Below, piece by piece: positions 24,980-34,454 of a stretch of DNA of 64,000 nucleotides (the stretch's first letter is position 1; each line of letters opens with the position of its first letter). A program made the position numbers and the translations under genes. Below the pieces are notes generated by a model. It saw only the letters and a program-made list of their open reading frames with translations. It had not been told where the DNA came from and made no database searches. The stretch covers positions 62,001-126,000 of the forward strand of contig JANATG010000019.1 of NCBI GenBank assembly GCA_029449235.1, in the 5' to 3' direction. Origin of the DNA: Linnemannia schmuckeri (taxonomy: Eukaryota > Mortierellomycota > Mortierellomycetes > Mortierellales > Mortierellaceae).

Positions 24980-26119
24980 ATGGCGCCCACAGGTCTCGCA
25001 TGCTTCGACTTTGACTGGTACACATTCTCACTAAGGACTTATTTCACGGACACGCGTGCTCATGAAAGAAACCACAACCACAACTGAACCCTGAATTCCC
25101 ACTCTTGTTCATTCCTCTTCTATGTCAAACAGGTCGCTCATCGACACAGATTCCGACCGCTTTGTGATCGAGTACTTGTCCCCGGTTCTTCGTCAGAAAC
25201 TCAACACCAGCCCCATGCAATGGACTGACCTCCAGTAACGTAGTCATCAACAAGCAACGGCTTCTGTTCTTTGCCTGCCTACTTCTTTTTATCGTTGTAT
25301 CTCACCCGCTGCTAACCAAGCACCTTTTTTACTACCATGACTGTATAGAAATGAGTGCCTCAAGGAGTATCACGAGCAGGGCGGGACTGGCGACAAGATT
25401 AGAGAGTCATTGAAAAAGATCCCCTTGGACAGCAAAATGATTCAGGTGTGCCAACTACTGTACTCTAAGGGTTGGGTGCTTGCCATCGTCTCAGACGCCA
25501 ACCAGGTCTACATTGAGGGCATTCTTGAGGTACAAATCCCATTCTTTTTTATCTCAGTTGCGTCTCTTGGGATTTACCGACCGCTGTTGTTGTGTTTGAT
25601 CGTTCCCACGCTAACGACAGGCGTCTGTCTTGTGTCCAACAAACAATTCGAAAACGTTGTTAGCACTATGGAATCAGGAACTTGTTCAGCGCCATTATCA
25701 CCAACCCTGCATTCTGGGATGTTCAAGGTCGCCTTCACATCCAACGACTCATCCCAGCTGACGGAATACCTCATGGATGCCCTAGTGGAGTCTGCAGTCT
25801 GAATATTTGTAAAGGACAGGAAGTCGACAAATTGCTATTGCGGCTGGGAAATGATAGCCAGGCAGGAGGTGCTGTTGAGTCGTTTGGACATGCAGGGGTA
25901 CCTATCAGGATGCTGTATGTGGGTGATGGTCGGAACGATTACTGTCCCGCACTCCGGACAAAGTCTCCACAGGATATTTACTTTGTGAGAAAGGGTCGAT
26001 CGCTGGAGAAGTATCTGAACATGGCCGATGCACCTGAAATCCGAAGGGCTATTCGTGCGAGGATCGTGTATTGGGACAAAGCAGGTGAGATTCTCTCGGA
26101 GCTCCAGTCGACCCTATAG
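24980..26119 (+). CDS. PHOSPHO1/PHOSPHO2-type HAD phosphatase
   Basis: Four exons: 24980-25017, 25133-25234, 25349-25529, 25664-26119; 258 residues. The catalytic HAD motif I is split by the first intron and reads CFDFDWSLIDTDSD, with the nucleophile and acid/base aspartates present. Motif II is LAIVSDANQVYIEGIL and motif IV MLYVGDGRNDYCPAL. FSAIITNPAFWD and the CxxxxCxxNICKGQ segment are hallmarks of the putative-phosphatase (PHOSPHO) family. Animal members hydrolyse phosphoethanolamine/phosphocholine (PHOSPHO1) or pyridoxal phosphate (PHOSPHO2); the substrate cannot be told from sequence here. No signal peptide, so likely cytosolic. The size is close to the usual ~240-270 residues. Confidence 0.92.
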
Positions 26120-26752
26120 TCACCAATGTCAGAAACAAGAGTTGTTACTGTTGAACAACCTGCAGACACCGGTTAGATGGTAGGAAAAATATCAGCTCTC
26201 AAATAATCCACAATTCTTTTTTTTTCGTCGTTCTTCTGCCTGTGTGAATGTATGTGTGCATCATTGTTGTGCTCACGCTATTCTGACAAATTTCTCGCCT
26301 TTGCGTCAATGAAAAACACAACAATGTAAAATGTACATCAAGGTATGACCGTGGTTTATGTCTTCCTCAAGGCTACCTTGATCATCTACAATAGGAGATG
26401 TCGACGGCAACGACGATTGCTGTTTTATAGAGGACCCGAGCTGGCCATGATGGCTTGAAATAGGAAAGATACTTTACTGATTGGGACTGAATTTTTCTAT
26501 ACGTAGACTACGGAGTTGTGATGTTTCTGAAAGTGTTTTTTACAAGGGCAAAGAGCAATCTTGCTTGTCGTTACCAATTCGAAAAAGGAAAAACAAAGGA
26601 CTTGACAGTCTACTTTCCATTCAAATAACGGTTCCATTTTACTTGCTAGCATGGCGTAAAAACTAATTAATCTTTCATATCATAGTACCTGGCATCTTTT
26701 TTGAATGTTACAACCTTCCAGGCCTCATTGTTCGGCCCCAGAAACCACCAGC
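26120..26752. other. Intergenic between the phosphatase and the retroelement nest
   Basis: No gene seen. It holds the 3' flank of the phosphatase gene and ends at the T tract that opens the first LINE fragment. Confidence 0.45.
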
Positions 26753-27167
26753 TTTTTTTTTTTTTTCGTACGCGATTTTATTTCTCCAGTAAAAAGCCCA
26801 AGGGTGGCATTCAATAGTGAAAGGGAACTACATACCAAACTCTCCCAAGAGCCATCTACCAGTTGCAGTCCGGTCCACAATCTGGCTCTGCGCAACAATT
26901 GCCGCTGCTCCTCACAGCTTCAATGGAAGTAAATAAAGCTAAATACGAATGAAAGAAATTCTTCCCATTCTCTCCATTAATGACAATCCCCTCCTTCCTA
27001 ACAAACTATCCAACCGCTCATCGACCGCGCGTGGATCCATGGACGCTCCAGAGCAGCGCTCATTCTCATGTGTGGCTAGCGAAGCACCACACGGGCAAAA
27101 ACCATCTTGGGTGATGTATCCGTATCTCTGACTCCAGTTACCTCGGAGACCTGTGTACTTGGAGGCC
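26753..27167 (-). mobile_element. LINE-like 3'-end fragment F1 (subfamily B)
   Basis: Starts on the plus strand with a T tract (26753-26766), which is the poly(A) tail of a minus-strand element. It then runs through a 3' UTR and the C-terminal part of the element ORF (DGFCPCGASLATHE, LMERMGRISFIRI). Nearly the same sequence occurs at 29117-29520. It is 5'-truncated at 27167, directly abutting the T tract of the next fragment. Confidence 0.88.
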
Positions 27168-27330
27168 CTTTTTTTCGTACATAATATTATTTCTGACAAA
27201 CAGTACAAAGGAGGCATTTGGAAGTAAAGGGGACTACAGACCAAACTCTTCAGTACACCATCCGCCAGTCACAGTCCGACCCGGAGCCTGGCTCTGCGCA
27301 ACAATTGTCGCTGCTCTTCACAGCAAAAAC
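27168..27330 (-). mobile_element. LINE-like 3'-end fragment F2 (subfamily A)
   Basis: A T tract followed by ~155 bp that match the 3' UTR of the 32.3 kb and 57.6 kb copies almost base for base (CAAACAGTACAAAGGAGGC and onward). The match stops abruptly after CAGCAAAAAC at 27330, where the tRNA-linked duplicated block begins. It is stacked directly against F1 in the same orientation. Confidence 0.88.
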
Positions 27331-27537
27331 TTTAACCGCCAGGTCGGCCGCGCGACCAGAATTTTTTTTGATATGGTGCCTTGTTATTTGGTCACGTGAG
27401 ATTTAGTTGGAATTAATAAATATGCTATTATATTACGATCCACAACAAGCTATTTTCCTTGGTAGTATAGTGGTGAGTATCTCCGCCTGTCACGCGGAAG
27501 ACCGGGGTTCAATTCCCCGCCAAGGAGTATTTGTTTT
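27331..27537 (+). repeat. Duplicated 207-bp block carrying tRNA-Asp (copy 1)
   Basis: Practically identical to 59568-59774, including 120 bp of non-genic 5' flank that starts AACCGCCAGGTCGGCC. The left edge coincides with the LINE junction in both copies; the right edge lies ~10 bp after the tRNA. The flank contains a CACGTG hexamer and A/T-rich sequence before the tRNA. Confidence 0.9.
27456..27527 (+). tRNA. tRNA-Asp (anticodon GTC), copy 1
   Basis: 72 nt. Acceptor stem TCCTTGG pairs with CCAAGGA, followed by discriminator G. The anticodon arm CCGCCTGTCACGCGG has GTC in the loop. The T arm is CCGGGGTTCAATTCCCCG. The D-arm region TAGTATAGTGGTGAGTAT matches the eukaryotic tRNA-Asp A box. No intron. 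A T4 terminator follows at 27534. Confidence 0.97.
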
Positions 27538-27927
27538 CTATATCTCTTTTTTTCTCTCACTAGAGGTGTACCCGGTGCGAAGCCCCGGGAGCGCCTCTTC
27601 TTTTTTTTAGTAACTCAAAAACGCGTTCTGAGTTATTAAAAAACCCTAAAGGATCCCAAGGCACCGGTGAATAATATGCGTAAGCGGGTCAAGTGTTTTC
27701 ATGGCGCCAGGGCATGCAACTTCCCCATTGATCATCCAGGTTTGAGCAGGCTACGACCACATTATGAGATTTGAACAGGCTACGACAACATTGCGAGAAG
27801 CTCGGTGCTTTTTTTTTTTTTTTGTTGTAAATAGCTTGGTGCATTGAAAGACGAAAGGAGAGCGAGGCTCCTTTTTGGATTTTTATGACCGCCTCTGATG
27901 TTCACTTGATTAATTGGTCTAATAGAT

Positions 27928-27989
27928 CTCACTTTGTGAGGATCTTCGCTATGCGAAGGAGGATTCGATCCCTGTCTATGTAAAGTGAG
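27928..27989 (+). other. tRNA-like fold, probably a degenerate tRNA remnant
   Basis: An 8-bp closing stem (CTCACTTT with AAAGTGAG), a central CTTCGC/GCGAAG hairpin and a T-arm-like GGATTCGATCC make a D-armless tRNA-like shape of 62 nt. The B-box resemblance is moderate. CTCACTTTGTGAG is itself self-complementary, so a chance hairpin is possible. Confidence 0.3.
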
Positions 27990-28062
27990 CCGAAAGGGAG
28001 ACTATTCATTTTCTCATTCTTTTCCTCATTCTTTCCCTTTCTTTTTTTTGACGCATTCTTCT

Positions 28063-28161
28063 ACAGATATGTTAGGCTCGACTCCACCCCCAGGAGAAGG
28101 GCATGAGGCAAGCCTCATGCTCACTTCTCGGAGGAAGTGGAGTCAAGCCTACAGATATGTT
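28063..28161. mobile_element. 77-bp hairpin insert with 11-bp flanking direct repeats
   Basis: ACAGATATGTT occurs at 28063-28073 and again at 28151-28161. Between them lie 77 bp whose ends are inverted repeats (AGGCTCGACTCCAC and GTGGAGTCAAGCCT). The centre also pairs (GCATGAGGC with GCCTCATGC). This is the layout of a tiny fold-back or MITE-like insert with a target duplication. Confidence 0.65.
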
Positions 28162-28521
28162 CCAACTCTCAAAAATCGTGGCCAGTGCACTTTAATGTCA
28201 TTTTCCTCTTGGCTCACGTTTAGAAAGGGAAGAAAAACACAACTTGGTACTTGTAACCGGACATACACGTCAAGAACAAAAAAGAAAAGGAAAATAAACT
28301 TCTTATGTGGCAATACACTCGATTGAAAGAAAAAGAGGGGTTAGTCAAGGAACGAAAAAGAAGCGAAAAGAAAAGAAAAGAAATGAAAAGAAAAAAGAAC
28401 TCAATGTGTGGATAGTGTACTCGCAACAGGAAAGTATGGGCTCCAAGTACAAAAAAGAAACAAAAAGAAAAGAAAAAAAAGCCACTTGTCGCAGAAAACG
28501 CAGGCTCACGCGTCAAAGGAA

Positions 28522-28560
28522 GAATAGTGGCGTCGGTGCTAGCCACCGACGCCACTATTC
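28522..28560. repeat. Perfect 39-bp palindrome
   Basis: Arms of 17 nt (GAATAGTGGCGTCGGTG and its reverse complement) are separated by CTAGC. A diverged relative of the surrounding sequence near 60005-60032 keeps the pairing through a G-U-compatible change. Confidence 0.8.
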
Positions 28561-28937
28561 TCATTTATTATGAAAGACAGTAGATGTAGTTTGTTAAAGA
28601 TTCTTCTCAAAACATACCTTTCATTATCATTCCCTTCCCACTCCCATCCACAACCCTTCCATACCATTCTGCTCATCAGACCAAACCCTGATATAATCCG
28701 CTCCCAACATTCGACTTCGATCCACGACACCATTGTGTGACAGAGCACCCGGAAGCCTAAGAAAAAGCATGAACATTGAAGAATAAAAAAGAAAAGAAAA
28801 GAAAGAAAACATAGGCCGATGTGTAGCCTGTGCAATCGGATGAAAAAAAAACGGCCAGTCGTTTGTGCTCTGACTCGATCATCAAGTATGAAAACAGAAA
28901 TGGAAAATAAGCATTTACACACCCAGTGCGCCTAGAT

Positions 28938-29074
28938 TTTTTGTTTTGAATGCAAATTTTTTTTCATGGTAAAAAGCCCAAGGGAGGTATTTTTTAGAGT
29001 AAAAGGGGGCTACATACCAAACTCTTTCAAGCGTCATCCATCAAATTCTTCAATCACAGTCTGGTCCACAACCT

Positions 29075-29075
<1 letters not shown>
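28938..29075 (-). mobile_element. LINE-like 3'-end fragment F3 (subfamily B, diverged)
   Basis: About 130 bp matching the 3' UTR of the next copy (AAAAGCCCAAGG, then CTACATACCAAACTCTT) with many differences. It abuts the 41-nt T tract at 29076. Another stacked, severely 5'-truncated insert in the same orientation. Confidence 0.75.
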
Positions 29076-29116
<41 letters not shown>

Positions 29117-32100
29117 CGTACACAATTTTATTGCTTCAGTGAAAAGCCCAAGGAAGGTATTCAATAGTGAAAGGAGCTACATACCAAACTCTTCCAAGAG
29201 CCATCCACCAGTCGCAGTCCGGTCCACAACCTGGCTCTGCGCAACAATTGCCGCTGCTCCTCACAGCTTCAATAGAAGAAAATAAAACTAAACACGAAGA
29301 AAAGGAATTCTTCCCATCCTCTCCATTAATAACAATCTCCTCCTTCCCAACAGACTATCCAGCAACCGCTCATCGGCCGCGCGTGGATCCATGAACGCTC
29401 CAGGGCAGCGCCCATTCTCATGTGTGGCTAGCGAAGCGCCACACGGGCAAAAACCATCTTGTGTGATGTAGCCGTATCCCTGACTCCAGTCACCTCGGGG
29501 ACCTGTGTACTTGGAGGTCTTGTTCTTGACGGAGATGCCTTGTGTCTGCTCCCACGCGATCGTCGCGGAGCACCGAGGCTTCCATATCAACTCCGAAGCC
29601 TGCGCCTCCAGGTAGCCAACAAACCTATGCAAAACTGTCTTGGCGATGGACTGTGGGGTTCGGAAAACCGCGGACCATTCAGTTAACATACTCTTGGGGT
29701 GATACCGCGAAGGAGGTCCGAGACACTCCACTTGGGATTCTCATCACGATCGGGAGCAGGACTACCGCTGTGCACGGCTCGAGCTCCACCGATAGAAGAG
29801 AATCCTTGAACATGTTCCGCATCCGAGGGCGACTGCCAGTGTATGGGGACCGGCCTTGGCATCTGGCGTCCATGGGCAATCGCACGATCATATTCACGCT
29901 TCCTGGCGGCGTTGTAGCTGTTTGTTGCCTGTACACCCCATCCATCAATCCTATCCATGGCCTCCTTCCAGATCGTAGTGGTGGTTTCTGCAGCAAGGGG
30001 ACAATTCCAGACATGTTTGCTGTCCTCCTCCTCAAGCTCGCATCGTCGGCACAGGCAGGTCGAATAAAGGTCCGGTTTGCGCGCTTGCATAGAGTTCAAA
30101 GTGGGCAACATGCCATGCAGCTTCTTGATGTGATGTGTACGTTGGTGAGAGTCCTTGCTGTTGCTGTAAAATGTAAAGACGGCTCGCCTGTCATGAACAT
30201 GGGCCAGGGTCGAGCGCCACTCCACGTCCTCGATGTCTGGGATCGCCCTCTTGACTCGCCTCTGTGCTGTCCAGGCCTGATGGTGCCGAATTGTCGTTTG
30301 TTGTTTGAGCAGCTGCCGAAGATCAATCTCCACAAGCCCACCGTAACAATATGCAAAGTTCCTAATGTCCGTCTGTTGCGCCAGATCCACCACTACGGGT
30401 ACTGTATCGCTCTGTGCAGCCTCCTTTGCCGCCTGGTCTGCAAGCTCATTCCCATGTACATTGCTATGTCCCTTTATCCACTCCACCTCGACCCCGCCTG
30501 GCCGAGTTTCCACAATCTGCCAGAGTACCGCCCAAATACCAGCGTATGTGCTCCTGAACCGCTTCCTGGGCAGAACATTCCGACGATTCTTTACTAGTCG
30601 GCGGTACTGGTCTACCACTGACTGGTTATCAAGGCGAACTATAATGTCCTGCTCCGGAGGTGCTGCCAGAATTGCAGCTAGAAGACCCAGAAGTTCGGCC
30701 TTGGCCGAGGAGGCATGTCCGTCCGTTCGTCCTTGAATCGTGAGAGGATTGTCCTGAGAGAGGTCGACAGCTCCAAAAGCCTGAGAGACATTCTTCATTC
30801 CAGAGTTCAAAAGGGATCCGTCCGAATACAGAATGCGTGGCGTGGTGTTGTTAACTGGTGTGTTCTGTATGGCACGCATGGAGGCCGCTTCTGTTAGTGA
30901 CATGCAAAGAGGTCCAATGTGCAAAGTGAGTAATCCTGGTGCAGAAGGTGTTTGGACTCGATAACACTCCTGTAACGGAAAACTAGCAATGGTGTCGAAG
31001 ACTGGATTGTTGCGAGGCTTTGTTCCCTTAAATTGAGGCAGTGTTTCCTTCAGACGAGAGACGACAGAGCGATGTTGCCGGCGAAGTACTTCAGAATCCT
31101 GTTTCTGTTGCAGTTTCTTGGCTTGAAGGGATTCCTGGAGATTAGAGCTTACTGCTGCCTTGACCAGCCTGGTTTCCAGGTCCGCTCGAAGATCGCTTAG
31201 GCGGCGGGTGCGGTACTCACTGATGGCCTCGGTGGCTCGGCGGCGGATCTCCACGGCAATGGTCTTGCGACGGCTGGAAAGAGACTGGCTGCGTGCTGTG
31301 GCATTGGCAGCCTCTTTATCGATTGTCAACAGCATGATGGCTAGGTCTTGTGGTCTCTTGGCAAGCTGTTTCCGATATCGAGCTCTGAGCGCGGTATACT
31401 TTGTGGAGTCCATTGTTTGTTGTCTCTTGGTATCGCTGGCAATGCGACGGATCTCGGCATTGAACTCGGCTGCGGGGCGAAGGAGACGTTCTCTGCAAGC
31501 ATTGTCCAAAGTGGTGACTGCCCGTTCAAAGATAGGGTCGGTTGCATCGGGTGGGAGAGGTAAGAGAGCGTGAAGAGATGGTGGAGTGGGAGATGATGTT
31601 GGTGTGGGGAGTGCTGGTGTGTTGGGTGGAGTGTCTGTGCTTTGATAGAGGGATGCAGATGGACCAAACTGAACAGAGCTCGAGACTGGATCAGGGGCGA
31701 CGACAAGTGGCAAGGCCGAAGGCAGTGACAATGATGGAAGTGTGGGTGAAGGCGAAGGAATAGGTGACTGAGGAGAAGAGGGTAAAGATAAAGTTGGTGG
31801 AGGAAGATTGAGAGAAGGAGGTGGTGGAGGAGGGAGGAGAGGGGGAAGAGTAGAATCAAAAAGAAAAGAAGAGATTGGTGTTGAAAAAAGATCAAAAGGA
31901 GAAAAAGTAGAAAAGGAAGTAAGTGGCAACAAAGAAAGGGAGGTAAGAGAAAGGAATGTCGTAGGGGCGTCAGAGGGAGAAAAAGAAGGAGGAAGGGGTG
32001 GTGACAACGAAGGGACAAGAGAAGAAGATGGAACAAAAGAAGAGACGGAAACTGGAAGAATAGAAGAAGAAGAAGATGATGAAGAAAAGGAAGAAGACAA

Positions 32101-32249
32101 AGACGAAGAAGAAGAAGAAGAAGAAGAAGAAGAAGAAGAAGAAGAAGAAAGAACAAGTGGTTGATCAATTATAGTAAAAGAAGAAACATCAAAAATAAAG
32201 GAAGGATCAGAAGTGAAAGGTACGCCCAAGCGGGGTACTGCAGGGAATC
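29076..32249 (-). mobile_element. LINE-like element copy 1 (longest, subfamily B)
   Basis: On the minus strand the element runs from about 32249 to a poly(A) tail seen as T41 at 29076-29116. It contains one long ORF with RNase H (separate entry). No reverse transcriptase or endonuclease region is present. Its 5' end is uncertain because copy 2 is inserted at 32250-32263. Low-complexity GAA/GGA-type DNA at 32050-32155 encodes the Ser-rich start. Confidence 0.82.
29288..32229 (-). pseudogene. Element ORF with type-I RNase H domain, one frameshift near the C-terminus
   Basis: The frame is open from 32229 to 29683 (848 codons). It then continues after a one-base deletion near 29700 in another frame to 29288; copy 2 keeps the unbroken frame there, which identifies the lesion. 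Order: a ~210-residue Ser/Pro/Leu low-complexity region, a Lys/Arg/Gln-rich likely coiled-coil stretch, then RNase H with YSDGSL, SSAKAELLGLL, RLDNQSVV and NELADQAA supplying the D-E-D-D active site. A CxC-x2-C...H-x4-C zinc motif follows (CRRCELEEEDSKHVWNC), and finally a Cys/His C-terminal segment (DGFCPCGASLATHE). In LINEs such RNase H domains sit behind the reverse transcriptase; here the RT is missing, so this copy could not mobilise itself. Confidence 0.82.
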
Positions 32250-32261
32250 AGCAGCCTCACC

Positions 32262-32263
<2 letters not shown>
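32250..32263. repeat. Left target-site duplication of LINE copy 2
   Basis: AGCAGCCTCACCAC, 14 bp, repeated exactly at 33850-33863 on the other side of the insert. Confidence 0.9.
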
Positions 32264-32295
<32 letters not shown>

Positions 32296-33849
32296 CGTTA
32301 AACAACATTCCTAGTACCTTTTTTTTTTGTACACAATTTTATTTCTCTGACAAACAGTACAAAGGAGGCATTTGGAAGTAAAGGGGACTACAGACCAAAC
32401 TCTTCAGTACACCATCCGCCAGTCACAGTCCGATCCGGAGCCTGGCTCTGCGCAACAATTGTCGCTGCTCTTCACAGCAAAAACGGAAGACAAAATAAAA
32501 CTAGATACGAATAAAGGGGATTCTTCCCATCCTCTCCATCAGTGACAACTTCCTCTTTCCCAACAGACTATCCAACAGCCGCTCATCAGCTGTGCATGGT
32601 TCCTTGGTCGCTCCAGGGCAGGTTCGATCCTTATGTGTGGCTAGCGAAGCGCCACACGGGCAGAACCCATCACGCGTGATGTAACCATATCCTCGACTCC
32701 AGTCACCTCGGGCGCCGGTGTATTTGGATGTTTTGTCCTTGGCAGAGATACCTTGCATCTGCTCCCACGCGATCGTCATGGAGCATCGTGGTTTCCAGAT
32801 CAGTTCTGAGGCCTGCGTCTCCAGGTAGCCAATAAACTTGTGAAGGACCGTCTTGGCAATGGACCGTGGGGTTCTGAAGGCCGAGGACCACTCAGTCAAC
32901 ATGCTCTTGGTGGTGATTCCGCGAAGAAGGTCCGAAACGTGCCACTTGGGGTTTTCATCACGATCGGGAGCAGGACTACCGCTGTGCACGGCTCGAGCTC
33001 CACCGATAGAAGAGAATCCCCGAATATGATCCGCATCCGAGGGGGACTGCCAGTATATGGGTACTGGCCGTGGTGCTTGACGACCATTGTCAGTCGCTCG
33101 CTTGTGTTCACGCTTCCTGGCGGCATTGTAGCTATTTGTTGCCTGAACGCCCCATTCATCAATCTTGCCCATGGCCTCCTTCCATATCGCAGTGGTTGTC
33201 TCAACAGTAGAGGGGCATCTCCAGACGTGCTCATTGTCCTCCTCCTCCTGCTCACATTGTCGACACAGGCAGGTTGAGTACAAATCAGGCTTCCGAGCCT
33301 GCATGGAGTTCAATGTTGGCAACATTCCATGCAGCTTCTTGATATGATGTGTTCGTTGGTGGGAGTCCTTGCTGTTGCTGAAGAAGAAGACGGCGCGTCT
33401 GTCATGGACATGGGCCAAGGTCGAACTCCATTCCACATCGTCAATGTCCGAGATCGCCCTCTTGACCCGTCTTTGTGATATCCAGGCTTGATGATGGCGG
33501 ATTGTCGATTGTTGTTTAAGGAGCTGTCGTAGATCGATTTCAACAAGCCCGCCATTGCAATGTGCAAAGCTCGTGATGTCCGTCTGCTGAGTGAGATCCA
33601 CCACCAAAGGCACCGTAACACTCTGTGCTGCCGCCTTTGCCGCCTGATCCGCTAGCTCATTTCCTTGAATATTGTTGTGTCCCTTGATCCATACCACTTC
33701 GACTTCACCTGGCCGAGATTCCACAACCTGCCATAATACCGCCCAGATACCGGCATAAGTGCTCCTGAATCGTTTCCTCGGTAAGGCATCTTGACGATTC
33801 TTCACCATATGATGATACTGTTCCACCACCGACTGGTTGTCCAGTTTGA
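32264..33849 (-). mobile_element. LINE-like element copy 2 (subfamily A), 5'-truncated
   Basis: 1586 bp between exact 14-bp direct repeats. Left end on the plus strand: a T tract (32264-32295), then the 22-23 bp tag CGTTAAACAACATTCCTAG..., then a second T tract and the element 3' UTR. The right end cuts the RNase H coding region mid-domain. About 99% identical by eye to 57560-59150 including the extra tag, differing mostly by transitions. Confidence 0.92.
32501..33849 (-). pseudogene. 5'-truncated RNase H ORF of copy 2
   Basis: Open in one frame from the truncation point (33849) to the stop at 32501. It includes the second half of RNase H (WIKGHNNIQGNELADQAA), the zinc motif CRQCEQEEEDNEHVWRC and an intact C-terminus ending in GRIPFIRI. 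The first catalytic residues are lost with the truncation. A 3-nt deletion relative to copy 3 changes AVFTFYSN to AVFFFSN. It serves as the reference for lesions in copies 1 and 3. Confidence 0.85.
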
Positions 33850-33863
33850 AGCAGCCTCACCAC
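33850..33863. repeat. Right target-site duplication of LINE copy 2
   Basis: Exact second copy of the 14-bp repeat at 32250-32263. Confidence 0.9.
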
Positions 33864-33876
33864 GGCAATTCTAGAA

Positions 33877-33912
<36 letters not shown>

Positions 33913-34127
33913 GCGGCATCTCGAATTGGTGGCGTCTTTAAGAATAGTACAATCCTATAATTCCGGCAGTGTTCGAAGTCGCTGGCCTAGGGGTGGGTAA
34001 GCACCACTTGGAGATGATCCAGCAACTCACGTGATGAGCTCAGGGATGCTGCCTGGCCTGTACCGTCTAACTGCGGCTACACAGCACCAGGGATCTTCCT
34101 AACAACCGTAGGTATCCAGACGCCACC
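33864..34127 (-). other. A31 tract and possible internal stub of an LTR element
   Basis: Begins with the pre-insertion continuation of copy 1's flank, an A31 run (33879-33909), then ~215 bp of unique sequence. On the minus strand the bases directly after the proposed LTR read GGTGGCGTCTGGATACC, which could be a primer-binding site. No coding sequence. Confidence 0.4.
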
Positions 34128-34438
34128 TGTCAGGACCCGGATGAGGGGATGCAGGGAACTAGGCGTCTGGGAACCGGAGGCAAAGTACAGCAAGTGGAAG
34201 ATCTTTAATAAAGTGTGCTAATTTCTAGTTACTAATGATAGGTGATAAAAAGAGGGGATAGGGGGCGTACCTGGGAACCGGAGGCAAAGTACAGCAAGTG
34301 GAAGATACCTTGCTGTCTGCTCCGATCCAGGCCAACTAATATAGGGTCAAGGGCACTCGGGTCTACGTCACCGCCTCTCTTGATCGCTGTTACTATTCTA
34401 GTTGGTGGCGCCAGAAGATAAGTCGCTAGTTTCTAACA
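34128..34438 (-). mobile_element. LTR-like segment ending 16 bp before tRNA-Asp copy 2
   Basis: On the minus strand this 311-bp segment starts TGTTAG and ends CTGACA, imperfect inverted termini of LTR type. It contains a 36-bp direct repeat (34167-34202 and 34271-34306) and a TATATTA stretch. Its 5' edge lies 16 bp upstream of the mature tRNA, where Ty3-like elements integrate. No second LTR or pol genes are visible, so it would be a truncated or near-solo LTR. Called from termini and position only. Confidence 0.5.
34167..34306. repeat. 36-bp direct repeat pair
   Basis: The 36 bp beginning CTGGGAACCGGAGGCAAAGT occur exactly at 34167-34202 and 34271-34306, separated by 68 bp. They lie within the LTR-like segment and may be a duplicated promoter-type unit. 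Confidence 0.9.
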
Positions 34439-34454
34439 GCAGGTATGGGCTCTT

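Larger units (their letters stand above)
27538..28937. other. Intergenic with several hairpins; repeat-derived
   Basis: No gene. It contains a near-palindrome at 27611-27635 (TAACTCA ... TGAGTTA), a tRNA-like fold at 27928-27989, a 77-bp inverted-repeat insert at 28074-28150 and a perfect 39-bp palindrome at 28522-28560. The last ~200 bp resemble 60000-60180 downstream of the third tRNA-Asp, so part of this stretch is an old duplicate. Confidence 0.6.

Noticed and set aside
29542..30597. 351-codon plus-strand frame antisense to the RNase H ORF
   Set aside because: Shadow of the minus-strand coding sequence; the minus strand has the RNase H active site.
31341..32168. 275-codon Leu-rich frame on the minus strand inside LINE copy 1
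   Set aside because: It is the shifted frame of the Ser-rich head of the element ORF and carries no independent motif.
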